Assembly (NCBI GenBank): GCA_030849075.1
Contig: JASAOO010003562.1
Location: forward strand, 120,238-184,237
Length of the DNA stretch: 64,000 bases
Direction: 5' to 3'
Source: Zelonia costaricensis
Taxonomy: Eukaryota; Euglenozoa; Kinetoplastea; Trypanosomatida; Trypanosomatidae
The notes under the pieces are model-generated. The model made no database searches, was not told the DNA's origin, and saw nothing but the letters and a program-made list of their open reading frames with translations. Positions 57,388 to 64,000 of this stretch are shown piece by piece (position 1 is the stretch's first letter; each line of letters starts with the position of its first letter). Position numbers and translations under genes: made by a program.

Positions 57388-58395
57388 CTACTGCTTCTCA
57401 GTCCTCTCCTGCTGCTTGTCGCCCTGCTGCTGCTGCTGCTGCTGCTGCTTGTCCTTATCCTTGTCTTCGCCGTCGGCGTTGCGGCGCGCGGTGTCGTCGC
57501 CGTACACGGTGGACAGCATCTCAATCTGGTCGATCTCCTTGCGGATAATTGTCAGGGCGCACTTGATCATGAGGGCGTCCTTGAACTGCTGGGAGTTGAA
57601 GTCCATACGGCCCGTCTGGTCGCGCTGACGCTGCAGCGCCTCGTCCCGGATGGCGCGGAAGTTCTCCACGGCGGTCATCATCTCGTGCGCCTCCTTCGCG
57701 CCGCTACCGCCGGTCACGACCTCCTGCGCGGCCGCGACGGCCTTCTCGAGGCGGCGCTGCTCCTCGTCGACGGCGTCAGTCGAAGACTTGTGATCGATGG
57801 CGGCCACGTAGGCGACCTCGTCGAGGTTCAGCAGCTTACTACGCGAGTACGAGTGGCCGCCGTTGTGCAGGGCCAGCGAGGTGATGTGGCTCAACATGAC
57901 GTCCGAGGCGAGGCTGTTCATCGCAGCAAGAATGACCTGGTGGCCGATGTGCTTCAGCGTGCGGTCCGACGGGTCCTCGAAGACGACCGACGCCGTCCAC
58001 GTCACCTCCGGCGCGGCGGCGTTCTCGTGCGGCATCTCGCAGTGCAGGTGCAGGCAGTGGCGGCCCTGGAAGATGACAGAGGGCGCGTTGCACCAGAGCT
58101 GGTAGTCCTCCTGCGAGAGGTCCTCGCCGGGCTGGCCCGCCGAGTACCAGCCGATGAGGTCCTGCGTCGTGTACCGCCGCTTCGCCGCGCGGCGCCGCGT
58201 CAGCTCGGCGCGGTGCGCCTTCGTGTTCGGCACCTCCGTGTCCTTGTGCGTGTGCGGGATGAAGTCCGTGATGACGATCTCCTCGGCGCGCACGGTGCCG
58301 AGGATGTAGCCGGCGGCGTACTTCTTGCGCTTCGCGTGCTCGACGATGAAGGCCGCCGGGTACGGCGTCAGGTGGATGGCGACTTCGGACGACAT
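57388..58395 (-). CDS. EIF3F: eIF3 subunit F-like MPN-domain protein
   Basis: A 335-residue MPN-domain protein. The domain starts at once (VAIHLTPYPAAFIVEH, then AAGYILGTVRAEEIVITDFIPH) and reaches the IGWYSAG element at residues 81-87. In active JAMM proteases this position carries the HxH zinc ligands (GWYHTHP). Here Ser-Ala-Gly replaces them, so it is an MPN-minus scaffold, as in eIF3f, eIF3h or COPN6. The HCLHLHCEMP strand and the later CALTIIRKEIDQIEMLSTVYG helix fit the eIF3f subunit best. It would act in the cytosol in 43S preinitiation complex assembly. The C-terminus ends in DKDKDK, a run of eight Gln and a charged tail. I chose the ATG at 58393-58395, because the 32-residue upstream reading is Pro-rich and UTR-like. 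eIF3h remains an alternative. Confidence 0.8.
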   Translation of the reverse strand: MSSEVAIHLTPYPAAFIVEHAKRKKYAAGYILGTVRAEEIVITDFIPHTHKDTEVPNTKAHRAELTRRRAAKRRYTTQDLIGWYSAGQPGEDLSQEDYQLWCNAPSVIFQGRHCLHLHCEMPHENAAAPEVTWTASVVFEDPSDRTLKHIGHQVILAAMNSLASDVMLSHITSLALHNGGHSYSRSKLLNLDEVAYVAAIDHKSSTDAVDEEQRRLEKAVAAAQEVVTGGSGAKEAHEMMTAVENFRAIRDEALQRQRDQTGRMDFNSQQFKDALMIKCALTIIRKEIDQIEMLSTVYGDDTARRNADGEDKDKDKQQQQQQQQGDKQQERTEKQ

Positions 58396-59815
58396 GGTGC
58401 TGGACACGGGGGAGGGAGGAGCGACTGGTGTTTGCGGAGGGCGGGAGGGATACGAGGTAGGTGGTGGTGGGAGGTGCGTGTGCGGGGCCACGTGAATGTG
58501 CTACGTGCTGCGTTCAGGGCCGGCGTGTGTGTGTGTGTGTGGGGAGGGAAGAGGCGGAGCAGAGAGAAGCGGCAAGTGTTGGGACGACGAGTCGGTGATG
58601 GCGCAGTGACTACAGCGGCCAAAAGGAGGACGAAGAGGAAGACGCGTGGAGGCGCCACGGCGTGTTGGGGCGGGGGGGGAGGGGGGAAGGGGGGTGGCGC
58701 CACGCAGCCGCCACCACCGCCCCACACTGTGAGTGGGGCAGTGGTCGCACGGCACGCGTGTGGACACCCTCTCCACGGCACGGTCCTCAACACGCTGAAG
58801 AGTGCGCGAGACCGGATCTCCGCCATCGCGAGGACGCGACGCCGGCTGCACACCCGCGTGTTGCACCCTGCAACCCCGCCGAGGAGGGGGAGGAGGAGGG
58901 GAAAGACGGCTGACCCACCGCGCACCGTGGCACACGCCTCCGCCTCCGTCCACCCTTCCCCCTTTCCTGCCTATTGCCCCATTTTAGCGCGCCCGCTCGC
59001 CTCCTGTGCAAGCACTATTTGGGTTCCCTGTGGTGTTGTGCATCACGATACGCGCTTACGTCTGTGCCTACTAGAGATGAGGCACCGTACAGAAGGCAAG
59101 CGAGGGGGGGGGGAAGGAGAAGAGTTGCGGGCGTGCCGCCCAGCTGGAAGAAGCTACTCACGCAGAGGCATGCAAGAAAACCATGCGCGCAACCTCTGGC
59201 GAACCTGTTCTCCTCTGCCCTCTCCGCTGCCCTGTGCTGCACGACACAGACACGTGCATAAGGTGCTCATCGACCGCGTCGTTCCACCACCTCCAGCCCC
59301 CCACCCCACTGTCGCCTGCCGTCCAAGCCTTCACCACTACCCTTCTCAGTGCCACGTGCGTTATCGCTTCGAAAAGACACACACACACACATGCGGGCTG
59401 AGGGTGGGTGGATAGTGAAGAGGGGAGAGGAGAAGGATGGAGGAAGAGGCTAAGAAGGAAGGGAGTTTGGAAAGATGACGACGACGAGCGGTCTGCCTAC
59501 GCAAAGTACAAACAAAGCCCGTGCGGCCCTCGGGGGGTGGGGTGGGTGCGAGGCCGAATGGAGGCCGACCTGCTCCTCACGGACGAACACCCGCACCCAC
59601 AACCACACCCGGGTACACGCTCACCGGAGCGCACGTGCATACCCTACTGCCCAGACCAACGAATCGACTGAAGCGGCGGGCTCCCATCCAGCCCACACAC
59701 CCGCGCACCCCAAACGCCCAAGTCGCTTGGGGAGGAGGTGGGGATGGTGCGCGCGCGGAGCAGACCTGGCTTCACACGACCGCACACGCAGGGCACCCTC
59801 ATACATGCAGGGTGT
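58396..59815. other. Spacer between the 145-residue gene and the eIF3f-like gene
   Basis: About 1.42 kb with no gene seen. A short TG run lies near 58524-58541, G runs near 58670-58692 and 59105-59112, and a CA run near 59379-59391. Confidence 0.5.
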
Positions 59816-60253
59816 CTAGTGGTGGCCGCCAGCGCTGTGGCTGTCGTGGTAGTAGTTCTTGCCTGGCAGGAGGTCACCGGCGGGCTGGATGACGGTGTCC
59901 TTGGGGCCGTAGGCGGAGTAGAGCTTCTCGATGTCGGTGAAGGAGCGGATGCGGAGCTGATCCTGCGGGGAGAGCTTGCGCACCTCCTGCAGGGAGCCGC
60001 CCCAGCGCATGATCATGGCCTTCTGCACGAAGTCGGGGTCGAGGGAGTGGTCGGTGTGGTAGCGGTGGATGAAGTAGATGAGGGGGATGCCAGCCGCCCA
60101 GAAGCGCATCTCGCCGGGGATGACCCACTGCACGCACCCGTTCCACGCACGCTGGAAGTAGTAGTCCGCCACGGCACGGGCGCTCATGACCGGCCCGTTG
60201 AGGAAGCCCGGCGCAACGATGCGCTTGCTGCGGTACGTCGAGAAGAACACCAT
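59816..60253 (-). CDS. Small protein with one membrane segment, unknown function
   Basis: A 145-residue basic protein. Residues 1-25 (MVFFSTYRSKRIVAPGFLNG) are basic and hydrophobic and could be a mitochondrial signal. One membrane helix is likely at about 42-63 (QWVIPGEMRFWAAGIPLIYF, continuing into IHRYH). The rest is soluble and charged, with LSPQDQLRIRSFTDIEKLY at 95-112 and a His/Gly-rich end. Size, basic N-terminus and single span resemble lineage-specific subunits of the trypanosomatid mitochondrial ATP synthase or respiratory complexes, but I recognise no specific one and do not assign it. The ATG at 60251-60253 is preceded by a C/T tract and CGCAG 72 nt upstream. A longer reading to 60565 crosses that acceptor and is therefore unlikely. 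Confidence 0.78.
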   Translation of the reverse strand: MVFFSTYRSKRIVAPGFLNGPVMSARAVADYYFQRAWNGCVQWVIPGEMRFWAAGIPLIYFIHRYHTDHSLDPDFVQKAMIMRWGGSLQEVRKLSPQDQLRIRSFTDIEKLYSAYGPKDTVIQPAGDLLPGKNYYHDSHSAGGHH

Positions 60254-60324
60254 CCTGATCAACGCGAAGGGAGGGGGGGGGAGGGTTGGTGCTTGGATGG
60301 AGAAGGGCACGACAACGGCTAGTG

Positions 60325-60352
60325 CTGCGTGGGGGAGGGAGGAGGGGAGGGC
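60325..60352 (-). promoter_or_regulatory. Candidate spliced-leader acceptor for the 145-residue protein gene
   Basis: The minus strand reads CCTCCCCTCCTCCCTCCCCC followed by ACGCAG, with the AG at 60326-60325, 72 nt upstream of the ATG. Confidence 0.5.
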
Positions 60353-60568
60353 GGTGTGTTCGAGATTCCACACATGTGGGGAGTGGAATGGCGGACAAGT
60401 GAGTTGGCGAGGAGCGGGAAAGGCGGAGGAGGGTGGTGGTGGTGGTGGAGAGGGGAGGAATTTCAGTTTTAAGCGGATGCGTGCGTAGAGCAACGCGGGA
60501 CGACGGGTGAATGCCCGAGCGTGTTGTCGCCTGGCTCGCTGCTCGCCGTCTCGCTGGCACTGCATTCC

Positions 60569-60925
60569 CCACTACCGAACGCGGGGATACGTGAGAGAAG
60601 GGAAGTCCTCAGCCGACGAGAGCGCGGCATTCGTTTGTGGCATGCGGGTTTTGATGTGGTTGTTGCGCTGATGTGCGAGCGTAAGCGTGCTCGTGCAGAG
60701 GGAAGTGAAAGTGAGGGCGGTGGGGGGGGGGAGGGAAGAACGGAAGAGAACATGTGAGGGGTCCGGGGGGGGGGGGGGTTGTACGCTGGCAGAGGACGTG
60801 ACGGCGGATGTTTCCGTGTGTGTGTGTGTGCGTGTGTGTGTGTGTGTGTGTGTACGTAAAAGTAGTAGCCGTGCTGACGAGAACACACGACGTGCACGTG
60901 CACACACACACACAGACACACACAA
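60569..60925. repeat. Direct repeat, copy 1 (ends at an assembly N)
   Basis: A 357-bp segment starting CCACTACCGAACGCGGGG and ending in a CA tract. It is repeated almost exactly at 60927-61270. It contains a TG tract (about 60815-60853) and a complementary CA tract (60899-60925). Confidence 0.93.
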
Positions 60926-60926
60926 N

Positions 60927-61270
60927 CCACTACCGAACGCGGGGATACGTGAGAGAAGGGAAGTCCTCAGCCGACGAGAGCGCGGCATTCGTTTGTGGCA
61001 TGCGGGTTTTGATGTGGTTGTTGCGCTGATGTGCGAGCGTAAGCGCGCTCGTGCAGAGGGAAGTGAGTGTGAGGGCGGGGCGGGGGGGGGGAGGGAAGAA
61101 CGGAAGAGAACATGTGAGGGGTCCGGGGGGGGGTTGTACGCTGGCAGAGGACGTGACGGCGGATGTTTCCGTGTGTGTGTGTGAGTGTGTACGTAAAAGT
61201 AGTAGCCGTGCTGACGAGAACACACGACGTGCACGTGCACACACAAACACACACACACAGACACACACAA
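60927..61270. repeat. Direct repeat, copy 2
   Basis: A 344-bp near-copy of 60569-60925, beginning immediately after the N at 60926. It differs by a few substitutions (GCGCGCTC against GCGTGCTC near 61045) and by shorter G, TG and CA tracts. Confidence 0.93.
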
Positions 61271-61993
61271 ATGCACATAGATGCGTGTGGAGGGTCAAGC
61301 AGCGTAGGCGCAACACGAGAAGGAGAATCGAGACGGAGAGCGGTTAAGAAGCGAAGAAGGGGGCGCCACGCAAAGTCGAAGGAGGCGAGAGCCGCTGACC
61401 GAGGAGCAAGAGAGTCGGGAAAGAAGAGCCGATAAGCACGATCTCAGCGGCAATGCTCGCCAGCGCTCCAACACACCAAACCAGCAAACAGGCACCAGAA
61501 CACACCGACAATCATCACACAGACGCAGACGCAGACAAACACACGCACATACTCTCACCCAAACGTGCGCGGAACGGGCGGAGGCGGCCGAAGGGGGGTG
61601 GGGAGGGGGGAAGGGGGACGCGAAGGACACGACGGCTGCTTCCCTTCTTCACGACCGGGGGGGAGGGGGACACCGATCCCGGCTCCCCGCTCGCACACGG
61701 CAAACAAAACGCAGGCAGGCATCGCCGCCGCCGCCGCTGCGGTGCTTGCCTGCGTGAGTGCAGCGGCGCGCAGCCGAGGCTTGAAGGAGGAGGCAGAGAG
61801 ACGAAAGATGGAGAAGATCCGGCCGCTGATTTCGCGTGGGGTGCTGCAGCGTCTGATGCTGCTGCTGCTGCGGCGGCACACTGCTGTGCACGTGGGACTG
61901 CCCGTTCCAGTAACCAAAAGGAGAAGCCAAGAGAACAACCACAATCGCGAAGAAGCGTCGCAGGGAAGCAGGGACAGGCGCGCACCTGCTGAC

Positions 61994-63916
61994 TCACTGC
62001 ATGATGCGCAGCCCGGTCGACTCCAAGTCGTAGATACCACGGTGCTCGTTGTACAGCTTCCGCAGGCACTCGATGTAGCGGCTCTGCCACAGCTCCAGAT
62101 CCTCGGCTGTCGGCTCGGGTATGCGTGGCACCTCCAGCGGCGCCCCCACCACCACCACAATAGGCCGGCGGTGGGGCAGGACGCCGTAGTCGAAGTTGAA
62201 GAAGCCGCGTCCGCGCACGAGGGGGATGGTGAAGCCCACGAACTGCTTCAGCAGGGCCATGCCGTACCGCACCCACGGCTCCTCGGCCAGGTCGGAGACG
62301 CCGTACACGTTGTTCTCGCCGAACCCGTACACCGGCACGAGCGGTGTGCCCTCCTGCAGCGCGATCTTGATGAAGCCCTTCCGCTTCATGAGAAGGAGGT
62401 CGTTGCTGTTCGGCTTCGCCATGAGCGACTCCTCGGCGCCGCCGACGACGAGCATGATGCTCTGCCCCGGGCCGGAGCGCAGCGTCTTCCGGATGCACGA
62501 CGAGCTCGCATCGCCGCAGCCCATCCAGATCGCCATCTGCCGCCACAGCGGGATGTACAGGTTGATGCCCAGCGTCTGCAGGTGGATCGTGATGCCCTCG
62601 AGCATCTTCGACGCGTCCGTCTTGTCTAGCCCGAAGTTCACGAGCGCGCCGAACGTGTGGATGCCGTGGGGGTGGTACACAAAGAAGTAGTTGCGTGTCT
62701 TGTCGAACTGCCGCCGCGTCGGCTTCGGGATGACGAGGCGGATCGGGAAGTAGTCGCGGTAGTAGCGCCAGAGGAAGAAGCGGGTGAACTTTGGGTTCTT
62801 GCGGTGCGGGTGCTTCGGCCGCCCAAACGTATAGATCCAGATAAGGTACATGATGACGAACGGCGCCGTGTAGCGCGAGAGCAGGAGCAGCCCCGTGATG
62901 GCGAGGCTGATCGGGATACCCGTGAAGAAGATGAAGATGGACACCACCAGCGACTGCAGCCGGCGCTCCCCCGGAGTGTGGATGACGCTGCGCCACGAGA
63001 AGCGCGCCCCGTTCACGTCAAAGGAGGTTGAGGTCGGCGTTACCGCAACGTACGCCTCCAGCGCCGAGAGAAGGCGGTCCGCCGCAGCCGCCTTGGGACT
63101 GTACTCCACCGTTGGCACACACGGCTCGAGCGACGGCGTCGCCGCCGCGACAGCGACGTCGGCGTGCAGCAGCATCGACAGCGGCAGCGGCGTCGCCGGG
63201 GACGCGCCACTCCCGCTCCGCGTGCTCGCTGCCGCTGGTGCTGCTTTGGTTGTCCCTGCGGGGTTGAGTCCGGGCGAAAGGGTTGGCGTGATCGGCTGCG
63301 AGGGGCCGCGACTGGGCCGGCCGGAGTGCGGGGCCGCGGCCAGCTCGGCCGCCACGGCGCTGCGGTAGCGCTGCTCCTCGCCGACGGCGAAGAGGAACGC
63401 GCGGCGCAGGTTGCGCACCTCGCGGCCGGCAATGTAGCGGCCCCGCTGCTGCAGCTGCTGCAGCTGGTCAATCGCGTAGAGCACCTTGTCCAGCTGCTCC
63501 TCCACCTCCTCGGGGGAGGCGGGGGGACGGGCGTGGGTGAGCGGCGGCACGTCCAGGCGGGAGCTGGCGCGGCTGGAGGTGCTGTGGGTGCTGTTGCTGC
63601 GCCGCCGCTGCCGGCCCGGGCCGCGCGTGGAGACCTCGTTCGCGAGGAAGTGGAAGGACGAGGAGATGGTGGAGGCGACGTGCTCCGTCAGGGAGCGCCG
63701 GCCTGCCCCCTTGCCTTCCTCCGCCACGGCACCCGGGGAGCTGGGCGCCTGGTCGAGCTCCTCCGGCTGCGGCTTGTCCGGCGGGGAGGCGGTGCGCTGC
63801 GGTGGCGTGGCCGGGCCGCGTCCGTGCCACTGCCGCTGCTGCGGTGGGTGCGGCTCTGTAGGAGACGCGGAGGCGACCTGCGGTGGCAGCGGTGCCGACG
63901 TCACGGAGTCTGCCAT
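61994..63916 (-). CDS. DGAT2: DGAT2-family acyl-CoA:diacylglycerol acyltransferase
   Basis: A 640-residue membrane acyltransferase expected to make triacylglycerol (or wax esters) from diacylglycerol and acyl-CoA at the ER or lipid-droplet surface. The N-terminal 300 residues are largely disordered (Pro/Ser/Gln-rich), with a helical part near 135-200 (DKVLYAIDQLQQLQQRG). A hydrophobic hairpin follows at about 320-365 (VVSIFIFFTGIPISLAITGL and FVIMYLIWIY). The catalytic motif YHPHGIH lies near 412, with VGGAEESLM, RKGFIKIALQEGTPLVPVYGFGEN (in part) and the FNFDYGVLPHRRP block after it; these are the standard DGAT2 landmarks. Human DGAT2 is about 390 residues, so the extra length is the N-terminal extension. 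The start is the ATG at 63914-63916, after which only 84 bp of window remain. Confidence 0.9.
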   Translation of the reverse strand: MADSVTSAPLPPQVASASPTEPHPPQQRQWHGRGPATPPQRTASPPDKPQPEELDQAPSSPGAVAEEGKGAGRRSLTEHVASTISSSFHFLANEVSTRGPGRQRRRSNSTHSTSSRASSRLDVPPLTHARPPASPEEVEEQLDKVLYAIDQLQQLQQRGRYIAGREVRNLRRAFLFAVGEEQRYRSAVAAELAAAPHSGRPSRGPSQPITPTLSPGLNPAGTTKAAPAAASTRSGSGASPATPLPLSMLLHADVAVAAATPSLEPCVPTVEYSPKAAAADRLLSALEAYVAVTPTSTSFDVNGARFSWRSVIHTPGERRLQSLVVSIFIFFTGIPISLAITGLLLLSRYTAPFVIMYLIWIYTFGRPKHPHRKNPKFTRFFLWRYYRDYFPIRLVIPKPTRRQFDKTRNYFFVYHPHGIHTFGALVNFGLDKTDASKMLEGITIHLQTLGINLYIPLWRQMAIWMGCGDASSSCIRKTLRSGPGQSIMLVVGGAEESLMAKPNSNDLLLMKRKGFIKIALQEGTPLVPVYGFGENNVYGVSDLAEEPWVRYGMALLKQFVGFTIPLVRGRGFFNFDYGVLPHRRPIVVVVGAPLEVPRIPEPTAEDLELWQSRYIECLRKLYNEHRGIYDLESTGLRIMQ

Positions 63917-64000
63917 GGTTGCTGATGGGTGGGGGAGGGATGATGCGATGTGGTGTGTGTGTGTGTGTGTGTGCGTGGGTGTGCACGAGGTGCAGGTAGT
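63917..64000. other. 5' flank of DGAT2
   Basis: The last 84 bp contain a TG run at about 63953-63973 and no gene. They are probably part of the DGAT2 5' UTR or its splice region. Confidence 0.5.

Larger units (their letters stand above)
60254..61993. other. Spacer between DGAT2 and the 145-residue gene
   Basis: About 1.74 kb, dominated by the 350-bp direct repeat around the N at 60926. Apart from the repeat and the splice-acceptor candidate it has a GCC/GGC trinucleotide patch near 61719-61740 and a CTG run near 61857-61873. No gene is seen. Confidence 0.55.

Noticed and set aside
57217..59415. 732-codon plus-strand open frame across the eIF3f-like gene and spacer
   Set aside because: It overlaps a recognisable MPN gene antisense, and its remaining part is simple-sequence translation.

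Overview
The window is a GC-rich nuclear segment from a trypanosomatid protist, most likely a Leishmania-like member of the Leishmaniinae. The reasons are: 18 intronless protein genes in a row, all on the minus strand; long intergenic spacers packed with CA/TG microsatellites and homopolymeric G or C runs; pyrimidine tract plus AG signals just upstream of start codons, as expected for spliced-leader trans-splicing; and lineage-typical proteins such as an acylated CAP5.5-type calpain, a flagellar CFAP251 and an IKS1-type kinase. I saw no rRNA, tRNA, CRISPR array, transposase or prokaryotic operon signal.

Transcription is read from high to low coordinates as one polycistronic unit. In that order the genes are: DGAT2-family acyltransferase (63916-61994); a small one-membrane-segment protein (60253-59816); eIF3f-like MPN protein (58395-57388); CFAP251 (55788-52201); a protein with three BRCT-like regions (51019-47522); a CK1-family kinase with an insert (46071-44530); a 4.5 kb gene-free stretch; TRAPPC8 (40013-33444); a CLK/LAMMER-like kinase (32200-29513); a small TIM chaperone (27723-27415); an ABC-class ATPase with an RGG head (25923-23707); an unknown protein (23263-21551); an IKS1-like kinase (21064-18113); two unknown proteins (17281-16349 and 15493-13814); an NSUN6-like RNA methyltransferase with a PUA domain (13390-11306); the Rab3GAP catalytic subunit (10804-7001); a CAP5.5-type calpain (5559-3430); and a metal-dependent O-methyltransferase (1668-913).

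Neighbours in such units are co-transcribed but usually not functionally related, so gene order is weak evidence for function here. Membrane-traffic and lipid-droplet factors (Rab3GAP1, TRAPPC8, DGAT2), translation and RNA factors (eIF3f, NSUN6-like), flagellar and cytoskeletal proteins (CFAP251, CAP5.5) and three divergent protein kinases share the unit. Regulation should be mostly post-transcriptional, through UTRs. The most structured UTR lies in the 4.5 kb between the CK1 kinase and TRAPPC8.

Two single N bases (15874 and 60926) look like scaffold joins. The second is flanked by about 350 bp of near-identical direct repeat, which is either an unmerged contig overlap or a true tandem duplication.
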